This document shows positions 18,721-27,539 of a stretch of 61,880 nucleotides of DNA, piece after piece. Made by a program: the position numbers and the translations under genes. Source of the DNA: Candidatus Stahliibacteriota bacterium (GTDB taxonomy: Bacteria; Hydrothermota; Tepidihabitantia; SM23-42); the NCBI GenBank assembly GCA_030602565.1, contig JAUVZL010000008.1, positions 1-61,880 of the forward strand. Reading direction: 5' to 3'. The notes under the pieces were generated by a model, which worked only from the letters and a program-made list of their open reading frames with translations, made no database searches and was not told where the DNA came from. Numbering within the stretch: the first letter of the stretch is position 1; each line of letters starts with the position of its first letter.

Positions 18721-19729
18721 GAAGTTTGCAGTTATATTAGCCGGCGGTCGAGGAGAACGATTCTGGCCCGTAAGCCAACCCGATTTTCCAAAGCAGTTTG
18801 TTTCAGTATTTAATAATACGCCACTCATTGTCCAAACCATTGAGCGATTAAAGACTCACTTTAAAAAAGAAGAAAGGGTCTTAATAATACCTGAAGAATT
18901 GAAACGGTTAACGCGTACCCATCTCGGCAAAGAACGCATAATCATAGAACCAATGCGCCGGAATACAGCACCGGCGATCTGTCTTACCGCTTTGAAACTA
19001 CTAAAAGAGCATGGGGATGGCGTAATGCACGTCATGCCAGCAGACCACCTTATAAGCCCTAAGAAAAATTTCATCGCCGCGTTAAGGTTCGGTGGCAAAC
19101 TTGCCCAAAGCGGCTATCTTGTAACGTACGGCATTGTACCAACCCGTCCAGAAACCGGTTATGGCTATGTGAAACTCGGCAAGCAGATAATCTCGAATAG
19201 AAACATAGCGGCATTCGGGGGTGCTGGCTTCACTGAAAAACCACCGTTAGCAAAGGCAAAGAAATATTACAGAAGCCGAAGGTATTTATGGAACAGCGGC
19301 ATATTTAGCTTGGGTATAAAAACGATTCTCAGTGAGATGAAAAAGCATATCCCCCGAGTCTATGAAGGTGCTAAAGAATTTTCAAGAACTGGCAAGCAAA
19401 TCTATTTCAAGAGAATCCCTGACATATCAATTGACTATGGTGTAATGGAAAAAAGTAAGAAACTCTGCGTTGTCCGAGCCAATTTCCTTTGGGATGATGT
19501 GGGTTCATGGCTTGCTCTAGAACGCTTTTTCAAACCCGACCGCAACGGCAATATAATGTTGGGTAACACAAAAGGTCTTGAAATCAACGATACAATTATG
19601 TATACTTCTGACAATATCCCCTTGCGGGTTTACGACGTCAAAGGGTTGATCATCGTAGCTTGTTCCAAAGGGATATTGGTCTGCAGTAAAAAAAGAGCTG
19701 CAGCTTTAAAAAAATTATTCAGGAAATAA
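18716..19729 (+). CDS. manC: Mannose-1-phosphate guanylyltransferase with non-ATG start
   Basis: The enzyme makes GDP-mannose from mannose-1-P and GTP for glycan synthesis. Translating from 18716 gives 337 residues, opening K-K-F-A-V-I-L-A-G-G-R-G-E-R-F-W-P, the essential nucleotidyltransferase motif. FPKQF, RRNTAP, MPADHL, ETGYGYV, EKP, WNSGIF and SIDYGVMEKS follow in order. Only ATT (18716-18718) stands where the initiator should be, overlapping the TAA of the upstream gene by one base (ATTAA), with AAGGGGTAAGG just before it. The first TTG at 18899 would remove the active-site motif and is rejected. It is the single-domain form without an isomerase domain. Confidence 0.9.
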   Translation: MKKFAVILAGGRGERFWPVSQPDFPKQFVSVFNNTPLIVQTIERLKTHFKKEERVLIIPEELKRLTRTHLGKERIIIEPMRRNTAPAICLTALKLLKEHGDGVMHVMPADHLISPKKNFIAALRFGGKLAQSGYLVTYGIVPTRPETGYGYVKLGKQIISNRNIAAFGGAGFTEKPPLAKAKKYYRSRRYLWNSGIFSLGIKTILSEMKKHIPRVYEGAKEFSRTGKQIYFKRIPDISIDYGVMEKSKKLCVVRANFLWDDVGSWLALERFFKPDRNGNIMLGNTKGLEINDTIMYTSDNIPLRVYDVKGLIIVACSKGILVCSKKRAAALKKLFRK

Positions 19730-19742
19730 AAAGGAGGAAAAG

Positions 19743-20405
19743 ATGAGGAAGATGCTCTTAATCGGGTGCGTATTAGCATTTGTTTGTTGTGCCCCGAAAC
19801 AATCAACCGTCGAAACCGAAGGGCTTGAAGAAGTCATAGTCTTTGGTGAAGAAGAAATCTCTTATGTATCAGAAGAGCCGGTGTTACCACAACCTGTAGA
19901 AGAGGAGGTTATCGCCCCGCCGATCGCAGAAGAACCCACTGTACCACCACCTGAAGAAGAAATAGTTGTTCCCCCACCCGAAGAGGAACCTGTTTTGCCG
20001 CCACCAGCTGAAGAAATAGTGATTGCTCCACCACCGCCAGCAGAGGAAGAACCAATCCTTCCGCTCGCACCGCTCATTGAGGAAGAACCTCCAGTAGTAT
20101 CAGCACAACCCTATGTACCACCAGTTGTCATGCCAACCGCGCCGCCTCCAAGTCCACCTCCAGCCACGATTCTCGGCTTCAGAATTCAGATTTTTGCATC
20201 ATCGACTGAAAAGAACGCTTCACGGGTCGCTGATGACGCAAGAGCTTCATTCACACAAAACGTATATGTTCAGTATGGTACACCCTATTATAAAGTGCGC
20301 ATTGGTGATTTTTTAACAAAAGAAGAAGCTCAGATTGTAAAGCACCAGGCGTTGCAATTGGGTTATCGCGGTACTTTCGTTGTGGAAACAATGATCTCAC
20401 CGTAG
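19743..20405 (+). CDS. SPOR-domain lipoprotein with Pro/Glu-rich linker
   Basis: The 220-residue protein has a lipobox at VCC (Cys16 or 17), a long linker of repeated E-E-E-P-x-x-P-P-P units (~35-140), and a C-terminal SPOR domain (GFRIQIFASSTEKNASRVADDA ... YYKVRIGDF). SPOR domains bind peptidoglycan stripped of stem peptides at the division septum. The linker is long enough to span part of the periplasm from an outer-membrane anchor. AAGGAGG precedes the ATG. Confidence 0.85.
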   Translation: MRKMLLIGCVLAFVCCAPKQSTVETEGLEEVIVFGEEEISYVSEEPVLPQPVEEEVIAPPIAEEPTVPPPEEEIVVPPPEEEPVLPPPAEEIVIAPPPPAEEEPILPLAPLIEEEPPVVSAQPYVPPVVMPTAPPPSPPPATILGFRIQIFASSTEKNASRVADDARASFTQNVYVQYGTPYYKVRIGDFLTKEEAQIVKHQALQLGYRGTFVVETMISP

Positions 20406-20447
20406 CAGAAAAAGGAGACTAAAACTCAGGAGCAGAACCTCGGTCCG

Positions 20448-21032
20448 GTGAAAAAGTCATATTCAATTATCCTTGCTACGACGAATCAGCACAAGGTAAC
20501 TGAAATAAAAGACATCCTTGGTTTGGATATTGAGTACCAAACACTCAGTGATTACATAAACATATCAATAAAGGAGGCTGGTCGTACGCTGCTTGAGAAC
20601 AGCCTTAGCAAAGCAGCCTTCGCTTTCAAAGTCAGCCAAAAGCCATCACTGGCTGATGACTCAGGTCTGTTTGTCGATGCCCTAAACGGCGCACCCGGTA
20701 TCTTTTCTGCGCGCTTCGGCAAAAATGACGAACACCGCATAGCCAGACTTTTAAAAGAAATGACGGATGAACACAACCGACGTGCTCAGTTTAGAGCCGT
20801 CTTTGTCTATTATTATGATATTAACAAGTATGAAGTTTTTGACGGTAAGTGCATTGGCGAAATTACTATAAAGCCGCGCGGCGCTCAAGGCTTTGGCTAT
20901 GACCCGATTTTCATACCGAAGGGTTTTCGCAAGACTTTTGCCGAACTCGGACCGAAAGTTAAGAACCGCATCAGTCATCGCGCTAAGGCATTGAAGAAAT
21001 TCAAAAAATATATCGAGAGGTTATTATTATAG
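20448..21032 (+). CDS. rdgB: XTP/dITP diphosphatase (RdgB/HAM1)
   Basis: This 194-residue pyrophosphatase removes non-canonical purine nucleotides from the pool. Family motifs are ATTNQHKVTEI at the start, LADDSGLFVDAL, APGIFSARFG, and GFGYDPIFIPKGF near the end. The start is GTG at 20448. AGGAG is present but about 16 nt upstream, farther than usual. It ends convergently against wecB with a 41-bp gap that contains no clear terminator. Confidence 0.93.
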   Translation: MKKSYSIILATTNQHKVTEIKDILGLDIEYQTLSDYINISIKEAGRTLLENSLSKAAFAFKVSQKPSLADDSGLFVDALNGAPGIFSARFGKNDEHRIARLLKEMTDEHNRRAQFRAVFVYYYDINKYEVFDGKCIGEITIKPRGAQGFGYDPIFIPKGFRKTFAELGPKVKNRISHRAKALKKFKKYIERLLL

Positions 21033-21073
21033 GATCTGGATTGTTTTGTACCTTTAAATCCATCTAATCAATT

Positions 21074-22183
21074 CTACACTTTGAGATAATTGAATACTAT
21101 CTTGCATATCCTCTGGGCAGCTTTACCATCCCAGAATTCTGGCATTTGACCCCGCTTCCTCTCGCCGCTCAAGATCTTCCCCACTTGTTCTACTATTGAG
21201 TCAGGGTCCTTGCCAACGATGATATTCGTGCCTTTATCCACCGTCACCGGTCTTTCCGTATTCTCCCTCAGCGTCAAGCAAGGTATATTGAGCACAGTTG
21301 TTTCCTCTTGAATGCCGCCTGAATCAGTAAGTACGAAATTTGCATTTGCCAGCAGTTTCAGGAAATCCAGGTAGCCGAGCGGCGGTGTGGCTTTTAGGAA
21401 ATCAGTTTTCAACCCGTGTCGGTCGAACATCTTTTTGGTTCGAGGATGTACTGGGAAAACTATTTTTATAGACTTGGAAATTTTCTCGAAAGCAGCGAGG
21501 AATCCTGCCAGGGTTTCCTTTGCATCAACGTTTTCCGGACGGTGCATGGTGAGTACAGCATACTCGATTTTTTTCAGCTTGAGTTGCTCTAAGATGCAGG
21601 ATTTCTCAGCCTGCTTTTTATAACTTAATAGAGAATCAATCATCACATTACCCACGTGATAGATCTTATCACTTGTTATACCCTCTTTTACTAAATTCTC
21701 CTGCCCACTCAGTTCTGTAGTAAAGAGCAAATCAGCGAGCGCATCAGTCAACCGTCGATTGACTTCCTCGGGCATGTGCCAGTCATTACTACGCAAACCT
21801 GCTTCAACGTGAGCGATGACAGGAGAGTATTTGTGTTTACCACAACGGTATTTAGCTGTGGCAAGTGCACAGGCAAGGGTCGAATTCACATCGCCCACCA
21901 CAACAACTATATCAGGGTCGAGTTTACCCAAGATCTTTTCAAACTCGATCATGATCTGACCACTCTGTTCACTGTGTGTTCCCGAACCAACACCGAGATA
22001 AAAATTGGGTTTTGGTAATTTTAGATCGTCAAAAAAAACCCTGGAGAGTTCTTTATCATAATGCTGGCCAGTATGGACCAGGATCGGTGTTATCTCATGG
22101 AATTTCTTACATTGAGTGAAGATTGGCGCCGCCTTCATAAAATTGGGACGGGCGCCCACAACAATTATTGCTGTGTAGTGCAT
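21074..22183 (-). CDS. wecB: UDP-N-acetylglucosamine 2-epimerase (non-hydrolysing)
   Basis: The 369-residue GT-B fold enzyme interconverts UDP-GlcNAc and UDP-ManNAc for surface polysaccharides. Motifs seen: VGARPNFMKAAPI, VGDVNST, HVEAGLRS, PEEVNRRLTD, PVHPRTKK and TDSGGIQEE. Its start overlaps the end of the anti-sigma gene by 19 nt, so it should be transcribed with the sigma/anti-sigma pair. Confidence 0.93.
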   Translation of the reverse strand: MHYTAIIVVGARPNFMKAAPIFTQCKKFHEITPILVHTGQHYDKELSRVFFDDLKLPKPNFYLGVGSGTHSEQSGQIMIEFEKILGKLDPDIVVVVGDVNSTLACALATAKYRCGKHKYSPVIAHVEAGLRSNDWHMPEEVNRRLTDALADLLFTTELSGQENLVKEGITSDKIYHVGNVMIDSLLSYKKQAEKSCILEQLKLKKIEYAVLTMHRPENVDAKETLAGFLAAFEKISKSIKIVFPVHPRTKKMFDRHGLKTDFLKATPPLGYLDFLKLLANANFVLTDSGGIQEETTVLNIPCLTLRENTERPVTVDKGTNIIVGKDPDSIVEQVGKILSGERKRGQMPEFWDGKAAQRICKIVFNYLKV

Positions 22184-22983
22184 TCCTTAGTTTCTTTCAT
22201 CCGTGTGAGATCGACGTAAATTTGTGCTTTTTTGCCAGATACCATAGCTGGTTTCAACTGCTGTCCCTGCAAACGATTCTCAAGCATTGTGTCTCGCTCG
22301 GGGATTATTGTATTGCCAGTGGCAACTCTTACCACGACACCATGAGTATCGATTATTGCTCTAACGACTCTATCATCTGGTATCTCGATTTGCTCAAAAC
22401 TTGCTGTTCTCATAAATTCATCGGCATCAATTCGATCGTAGACTCCGCCAGCAACCTCTTGCTCAGCAGCTCGGTAAGACTTTGATTTTGCCACAATCGG
22501 TGCACTCGGTGCAACAACAGATTTCTCTTTTTTCACAGCAATACCCTTTTCCAGCGGCATCTTCCGTGCGGTACTCACCTCAGGTAGTTTTACATCAATG
22601 TCTTTTCTTCCCTCGCTTTCGCTGTATAGAACCCGGTGGTCAAGGTCTACTGGCTTACTGGATTCGGGGATATTGATTAATACGATAAGGACTAATACGG
22701 CTACGGCGACCGGTACAAATATCGGTGAAAATCTAAAAATAGAAAAACGAGACCTCTTTCTTATCTTCTCCATGACCTGACGGTTGAGTTTGAAGACAAA
22801 CTCTCTCGATGGCTCCTCAATCGCAGCAGAACGCAAGTGCTCATCGAGTTTCTTAAGCTCCTCAAGCTCTTTGCGGCAAGCACCACATTGAACAAGGTGT
22901 TTCTTCACCCAGGCAAGCTGCTCTTCGTTGAGTTCTTCATCAAGGTATCCACTCAACAGTTCTCTCGGCAGATCACATTTCAT
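22165..22983 (-). CDS. Transmembrane anti-sigma factor (zinc-finger type)
   Basis: The 272-residue protein has an N-terminal ZAS/zf-HC2 domain (C3, H29-x-x-x-C33-x-x-C36) and DEELNEEQLAWVKKHL. One transmembrane helix (~87-105) follows, then a periplasmic part of about 165 residues without a recognised domain. Such proteins hold an ECF sigma factor at the membrane until a signal triggers release. It starts five bases after the sigma gene, which fits the pairing. Confidence 0.88.
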   Translation of the reverse strand: MKCDLPRELLSGYLDEELNEEQLAWVKKHLVQCGACRKELEELKKLDEHLRSAAIEEPSREFVFKLNRQVMEKIRKRSRFSIFRFSPIFVPVAVAVLVLIVLINIPESSKPVDLDHRVLYSESEGRKDIDVKLPEVSTARKMPLEKGIAVKKEKSVVAPSAPIVAKSKSYRAAEQEVAGGVYDRIDADEFMRTASFEQIEIPDDRVVRAIIDTHGVVVRVATGNTIIPERDTMLENRLQGQQLKPAMVSGKKAQIYVDLTRMKETKECTTQQ

Positions 22984-22988
22984 TTCTT

Positions 22989-23546
22989 TTACACCTCCAA
23001 TTCATCAAATAACTTCTTAAGTTTTTGTCGAGCACGTGCAAGTCGTGACATAACTGTCCCCGTTGGTATCTTCAGGATATTGCTGATCTCTTCGTAACTG
23101 TATTCCTCATCAACCCTCAGAACAAGAATCATTCTAAATTCCTCTGGCAATTTAGCAAGCGCGACATTAATCCGCTCTTTTAGCATCTTTTCTCTGGTCA
23201 TTGCAACTGGGTTCCCTTTCTTCGCAGTAAGTTTATACTCCACCACGCCAATTGATTGAATCTGACCGCGGCGTTCCTTTTTTATATAGTTTATCGCATT
23301 ATTCACCGCAATTCGGCATATCCAGGCATAAAACGACCGCTTGATATCAAATCTCGAAATCGCCCGATATGCCTTGATGAACGCCTCCTCAACAAGATCT
23401 TCAGTATCATCCCGATTACGAACCATACGATAGAGTATTTTGTAAAGCGGCATCTTGTACCGTTCAACCAAAGGATTAAACGCTTCATAATCACCTTTTT
23501 TTACACGCGCAATCAGTATTTCGTCACTCTCTATACTATTATACAC
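22989..23546 (-). CDS. ECF-type RNA polymerase sigma factor
   Basis: The 185-residue protein has region 2 (AFNPLVERYKMPLYKILYRMVRNRDDTEDLVEEAFIKAYRAI) and region 4 (LAKLPEEFRMILVLRVDEEYSYEEISNILKIPTGTVMSRLARARQKL) of sigma-70 group 4. The start used is GTG at 23546. A TATAAT lies within the first codons, so another start or an alternative promoter cannot be excluded. It is cotranscribed with its membrane anti-sigma and wecB, suggesting an envelope-stress regulon. Confidence 0.92.
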   Translation of the reverse strand: MYNSIESDEILIARVKKGDYEAFNPLVERYKMPLYKILYRMVRNRDDTEDLVEEAFIKAYRAISRFDIKRSFYAWICRIAVNNAINYIKKERRGQIQSIGVVEYKLTAKKGNPVAMTREKMLKERINVALAKLPEEFRMILVLRVDEEYSYEEISNILKIPTGTVMSRLARARQKLKKLFDELEV

Positions 23547-23598
23547 AAAATTGCCTTTTATATTCCATCCTTCGGATATAATAATCTGTCTGAATCAA

Positions 23599-24348
23599 TT
23601 ATTCTTTTAAAGAATAACCTGCTGGTATTTCAAAAACTTTGTTATTTATCGGTTTAGCATCAATTTTTGTTACTACACTATGGGTTTTCATTGAAAACGA
23701 CATCTGTTCAGATACCACTGTTACCTCTAAATCGAGCTCAAGCGGAAAGCCTTCAATCTCATTGATCTTATTCTGAAATTCTTCAAACGATTTCTTATCT
23801 GCCATCATACCTGACTTTGATGATTTCATACCCATTTCTGTCATTTTTTTATTAAACTCTGTGATTTCATTACACCCTGTAATGTCTTTTGTATTCCACA
23901 TTGTCTGGGTAAAATTCATACTTCCTTCTGCATCCTCGACTTTCATTGAAACAACAACCTCTTCACATTCTTTTCCTAACAGTACCTTCTTTTTATCGGT
24001 CTTTTCAACTGTAATCTCGGTCATTGGCGCAGATGTTTCTTCCTCACCCTCAACTTCTTCTGTCTCTTCGCCGAGTTTCATTTCTGAATACTGCTCGTTA
24101 TCCATATCCAGGGTCCAGATAACACCCTTGTCAAGTCGAGTAATAAAAACATTCTTCATCTCACTGACCATTGAATCCCGCATAACCATCTCGGTCCTCG
24201 AACAATCATCCTTTATAAAAACAGATATCAATGTTTCCCCACCACCCATGCCCATCAGACCTTCTGTAGTTGTCATCATTTCATACATAACGTCGCCATG
24301 CAAGAAGATCCCAATCGCAAGAACAAGAACAAAGCGGTATATCTTCAT
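23599..24348 (-). CDS. Exported DUF4412-like protein
   Basis: A 249-residue protein with a signal peptide (residues 1-18) and a family-like body: it opens VMYEMMTTTEGLMGMGGGE, then reads EMVMRDSMVSEMKNVFITRL, ITVEKTDKKKVLLGKECEEV, and ends KPINNKVFEIPAGYSLKE. It is unusually rich in Met and Glu. DUF4412 proteins are periplasmic beta-rich proteins of unknown role. It has its own promoter and a GAGGAGG ribosome site. Confidence 0.75.
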   Translation of the reverse strand: MKIYRFVLVLAIGIFLHGDVMYEMMTTTEGLMGMGGGETLISVFIKDDCSRTEMVMRDSMVSEMKNVFITRLDKGVIWTLDMDNEQYSEMKLGEETEEVEGEEETSAPMTEITVEKTDKKKVLLGKECEEVVVSMKVEDAEGSMNFTQTMWNTKDITGCNEITEFNKKMTEMGMKSSKSGMMADKKSFEEFQNKINEIEGFPLELDLEVTVVSEQMSFSMKTHSVVTKIDAKPINNKVFEIPAGYSLKE

Positions 24349-24369
24349 CCCTTGCCTCCTCTTTGTAGG

Positions 24370-24397
24370 ATTATATCACATTCTCTATAAATGTCAA
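24370..24397 (-). promoter_or_regulatory. Promoter of the DUF4412 gene
   Basis: On the minus strand: TTGACA (24397-24392), 16 bp, TATAAT (24375-24370). The ATG is at 24348. Confidence 0.75.
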
Positions 24398-24518
24398 TAA
24401 AGAAAAGTGCATGATAAAATGGAAGATGGGTAAGGGTTAAGATGCTGGAAAAAACAATTAAAAATCCAGGATCCAAACCCAAACCATTATAAACTTAGAT
24501 TTTTAGGAATTTAGGTGT

Positions 24519-24586
24519 TTACCCCGTTTAGATAGCATCCCATTAGATAACAGTCAACTAACGGGACAAGAGTATCTAACGGGGTT
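24519..24586. repeat. Nested inverted repeat, family C, copy 2
   Basis: Outer arms are ACCCCGTTTAGATA (24521-24534) and TATCTAACGGGGT (24573-24585). Inside lie a second, weaker pair: CCCATTAGATAAC and AACTAACGGGA. The arms match those of the element at 11160-11364. It lies between the rpmA stop and the DUF4412 promoter. I see no gene in the rest of the 250-bp gap (24349-24599). Confidence 0.6.
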
Positions 24587-24599
24587 TAGGTATTTTACC

Positions 24600-24851
24600 T
24601 CAGGGTAGTATTGATACGGTCCTTCTACCACCCCTGGTATAGCCGAATTTAACCTTACCAGGAACCAGGGCATACAGCGTGTAGTCTCTGCCAACACCAA
24701 CGTTCATACCCGGATGGACCTTAGTGCCGCGCTGTCTGATGATGATCGTGCCAGCATTCACGACATGACCGTCAAATCTCTTGACGCCCAACCTCTTACC
24801 GCATGAATCGCGGCCATTTCTTGATGCTCCAACACCCTTTTTGTGAGCCAT
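24600..24851 (-). CDS. rpmA: 50S ribosomal protein L27
   Basis: The 83-residue protein begins [16 protein letters not shown] and has [23 protein letters not shown] and [15 protein letters not shown], the whole L27 family pattern. The N-terminal tail reaches the peptidyl transferase centre. No N-terminal leader that would need removal (as in Firmicutes) is present. It is the last gene of secG-rplU-rpmA. Confidence 0.97.
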   Translation of the reverse strand: MAHKKGVGASRNGRDSCGKRLGVKRFDGHVVNAGTIIIRQRGTKVHPGMNVGVGRDYTLYALVPGKVKFGYTRGGRRTVSILP

Positions 24852-24883
24852 TTATCCTCCTTACCCAAATCTATCATCCATGT

Positions 24884-25201
24884 TTATTTTGCCTTTAGTA
24901 TATCAGTAATTTCAATCTGACTGAAATCCTGACGATGACCCCTTTTGTTTCGGTATTTCTTCCTTCTGCGGAATTTGAAGACTATTACCTTGGGAAGCCT
25001 GCCATGCTTCTTTATAATCCCTTTGACCTTTGAACCAACAATATAAGGTTCGCCAAATAGTGTGCTGGCATCCTCTTTGATCATTAGCACCTTATCGAAT
25101 TCTACTTCTTTACCTAACTCACCAATATGTGCCGGAATAGTAATGATCTCACCCTTGCTCACGAGATACTGATAACCATTGGCTCTGATAACTGCAAACA
25201 C
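24884..25201 (-). CDS. rplU: 50S ribosomal protein L21
   Basis: The 105-residue protein shows the L21 pattern: MFAVIRANGYQYLVSKGEII, VEFDKVLMI, and the basic KFRRRKKYRNKRGHRQ that contacts 23S rRNA, ending TDILKAK. It overlaps the secG end by one base and is followed by rpmA after 32 bp, the conserved rplU-rpmA pair. Confidence 0.97.
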   Translation of the reverse strand: MFAVIRANGYQYLVSKGEIITIPAHIGELGKEVEFDKVLMIKEDASTLFGEPYIVGSKVKGIIKKHGRLPKVIVFKFRRRKKYRNKRGHRQDFSQIEITDILKAK

Positions 25202-25572
25202 TACTCACCTCCACCTGGTTCTTCAGGGATAATCGGTGCGGGTTCTGTAGGGATTACTGGTCCTTCTTCTCCAGGCATGGGCGCAGGCATTGGCATTTCT
25301 TCCAGAGCTTTTTCAACCGCACTCTTGGGCATAGACCTGCGACTGATCAGAACCAAGACGAGTGAAGTGACGAAGAAAGCCATCGCCAAGCCGGTAGTCA
25401 CTTTTACGAAAAATGGTGTGGCTCCTTTACCGCCAAACAAAGAATCAGCACCACCACCACCGCCACCACCAAATACGCTTGACATACCGCCACCGCGCGA
25501 CTGCTGCAATAATACGATAACCACAAGCAGCGCACAGACCAAAATATGGATAAATAACATAACACTGTACAT
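25201..25572 (-). CDS. secG: Preprotein translocase subunit SecG
   Basis: The 123-residue membrane protein has two transmembrane helices (~4-24 and ~58-78) separated by the family hallmark LLQQSRGGGMSSVFGGG, a loop then rich in Gly. SecG assists the SecYE channel. A Pro/Glu-rich tail of ~35 residues follows the second helix. AAGGAG lies five bases before the ATG, and the gene has its own promoter overlapping the tpiA stop. Confidence 0.93.
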   Translation of the reverse strand: MYSVMLFIHILVCALLVVIVLLQQSRGGGMSSVFGGGGGGGADSLFGGKGATPFFVKVTTGLAMAFFVTSLVLVLISRRSMPKSAVEKALEEMPMPAPMPGEEGPVIPTEPAPIIPEEPGGGE

Positions 25573-25602
25573 TTTTTCTCCTTAGATAGTAGAACGAGTA
25601 TT

Positions 25603-25630
25603 ATTATATCTATTTTGCGGAAAATGTCAA
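25603..25630 (-). promoter_or_regulatory. Promoter of secG-rplU-rpmA
   Basis: On the minus strand: TTGACA (25630-25625, overlapping the tpiA stop), 16 bp, TATAAT (25608-25603). Confidence 0.75.
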
Positions 25631-26355
25631 GGAATTGAAAACCTGACGATCCGGGCAAAACTCTCTGGTTTTAAACTAGCACCGCCGACTAAAACACCAT
25701 CAATATCCTGTTGTGCCATTAATACATCCACATTTTCTGGTTTTACACTGCCACCGTAGAGAATCGCCGTATTCTTTTTTAATCGGGCGCGAATAAATCT
25801 GTGGACTTGAGCAGCTTGCTCTGGAGTCGCAGTCTTGCCAGTACCTATTGCCCAAACTGGCTCGTAGGCAAGGATGAGCTTGTGCACCTCGTTCTCAATG
25901 CCTTGCAACCCCTGGCTCAGCTGCCTTGAAATAACCTCTTCAGTCTGACCATTCTGTTTTTCTTGTTCTGTTTCTCCAACACAAAAAATCGAAATCAAAC
26001 CGATTTCCAAAGCAGTTTTCAGCTTCTTGTTTATCACTTCATCAGTCTCACCCATAATATGTCTTCTTTCAGAATGCCCGATAACAACATATTCACAACC
26101 AAGTTGTTTTAAGAACAACCCTGAGATCTCACCAGTGAAAGCCCCTTGTCTTGTCCAATGCATATTCTGCGCACCCAACCTCAACCGGCTGTTCCAGATT
26201 ATTTCACTGACATAAGGCAAAGACGTAAACGGTGGAATAATAATTATCGCACGTTCTTTGACATCGCTCACTAATTCCAACAATTTCTGCACCAATGATC
26301 TCGATTCAGCAGGGTCCTTGTTCATCTTCCAGTTACCGGCAATGATCGGTTCCAT
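25627..26355 (-). CDS. tpiA: Triosephosphate isomerase
   Basis: The 242-residue TIM barrel has the N-x-K motif (GNWKMNK), catalytic His in VIGHSERRHIMGE, the catalytic Glu in AYEPVWAIGTGKTATPEQ, and the phosphate loop YGGSVKPEN. It interconverts DHAP and glyceraldehyde-3-P. It starts two bases after pgk as the third gene of gap-pgk-tpiA. Confidence 0.97.
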   Translation of the reverse strand: MEPIIAGNWKMNKDPAESRSLVQKLLELVSDVKERAIIIIPPFTSLPYVSEIIWNSRLRLGAQNMHWTRQGAFTGEISGLFLKQLGCEYVVIGHSERRHIMGETDEVINKKLKTALEIGLISIFCVGETEQEKQNGQTEEVISRQLSQGLQGIENEVHKLILAYEPVWAIGTGKTATPEQAAQVHRFIRARLKKNTAILYGGSVKPENVDVLMAQQDIDGVLVGGASLKPESFARIVRFSIP

Positions 26356-26357
26356 GA

Positions 26358-27539
26358 TTATCTATCCTCTAATGCTTTAATACCGGGCAATTCCTTGCCT
26401 TCGAGAAACTCAAGCGACGCGCCGCCACCGGTTGAAGCATGAGTAACATCATTGAGCAAATCATACTTGGCGAGCGCAGCTATGGTATCACCGCCACCCA
26501 CAATCGTAATCGCACCTTTTGTAGTTGCCTGGGCAACTGATCTGGCAAGGTGCGCGGTTCCTTCGGCAAAATCATCGATCTCAAATATACCCATAGGTCC
26601 ATTCCAGACAATTGTCTTTGACTTGTTCACGAGCCGGGCTATATCCTGGCGCGTCTTCTCACCAATATCAACACCATGGTAATCAGCAGGTATAGCACAA
26701 ACCTCTACACACTTAGTTGGACTACCCTGTTTTGGCTCTTTGGCGACCAGAACATCTACTGGCAGATAGATTTTCTTATTGTTGAGCAGTACCGCTGCCT
26801 CATCAAGGAAATCATCTTCACAAAGAGATTTACCAATCTCGTATCCTTTTGACTTATAAAATGTAAAACACATACCACCGCCAATAACTAAGTTGTCGAC
26901 GGAACTAAGTAGATTTTTAATAACCCCAATCTTTGTAGATACTTTTGCACCGCCGATTATCGCCAGCAGAGGACGTTTTGGTTCTTTTAAAGCACGCTCA
27001 AGGAATCGGATTTCTTTTTCCAGAAGAAAACCGCACGCGGGGTTTTCAAAATGGGCTGGTACGCCGACTACTGAGGCGTGAGAACGGTGGGCGGCTCCAA
27101 AGGCATCATTGACATAGAGGTCGGCTAGCGAAGCGAGTTCTTTTGCGAAACCGGAATCATTGCGCTTTTCCTCAGGGTGAAACCTGGTATTCTCAAGGAG
27201 CAGAATGTCGCCCGGGTTCAAAACCTGGGCCATTTTCTTAACCTCTGGACCGACACAATCAGGCGCAAATATCACCTTGCGTTTTAGAATCTCGCTCAAT
27301 CGGTGAGCAACTGGCAACAAGCTCATCTTGGGATTGACCTTGCCTTTTGGTCGATCAAAATGGCTGGCAAGTATAAGAATACCACCCTGTTCGAGAATAT
27401 ATTTGATAGTTGGTAAGGATGCCCTGATCCTTGTATCATTAGTAATATGCTGTTCCTCATCCAGGGGAACATTGAAATCCACGCGAACGAAAACCTTTTT
27501 TCCATTAAGATCAAGATCTTTAACTGAAAGCTTTGCCAT
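26358..27539 (-). CDS. pgk: Phosphoglycerate kinase
   Basis: The 393-residue enzyme transfers phosphate between 1,3-bisphosphoglycerate and ADP. It has RVDFNVPLD at the N-terminus, ILASHFDRPKG, LLENTRFHPEE, the IGGAKVSTKI nucleotide-domain motif, WNGPMGIFE, and the C-terminal GGGDTIAAL and STGGGASLEFLEGK. Length is normal for the monomeric enzyme. It overlaps the gap stop by one base. Confidence 0.97.
   Translation of the reverse strand: MAKLSVKDLDLNGKKVFVRVDFNVPLDEEQHITNDTRIRASLPTIKYILEQGGILILASHFDRPKGKVNPKMSLLPVAHRLSEILKRKVIFAPDCVGPEVKKMAQVLNPGDILLLENTRFHPEEKRNDSGFAKELASLADLYVNDAFGAAHRSHASVVGVPAHFENPACGFLLEKEIRFLERALKEPKRPLLAIIGGAKVSTKIGVIKNLLSSVDNLVIGGGMCFTFYKSKGYEIGKSLCEDDFLDEAAVLLNNKKIYLPVDVLVAKEPKQGSPTKCVEVCAIPADYHGVDIGEKTRQDIARLVNKSKTIVWNGPMGIFEIDDFAEGTAHLARSVAQATTKGAITIVGGGDTIAALAKYDLLNDVTHASTGGGASLEFLEGKELPGIKALEDR

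Noticed and set aside
18899-18901. TTG at 18899 as start of the guanylyltransferase
   Set aside because: It would delete the G-G-R-G-E-R-F-W-P active-site motif that is present in frame upstream.
21140-21160. GACCCC-type match to family A/C arms inside wecB
   Set aside because: Only a few bases, within conserved coding sequence and without a partner arm.
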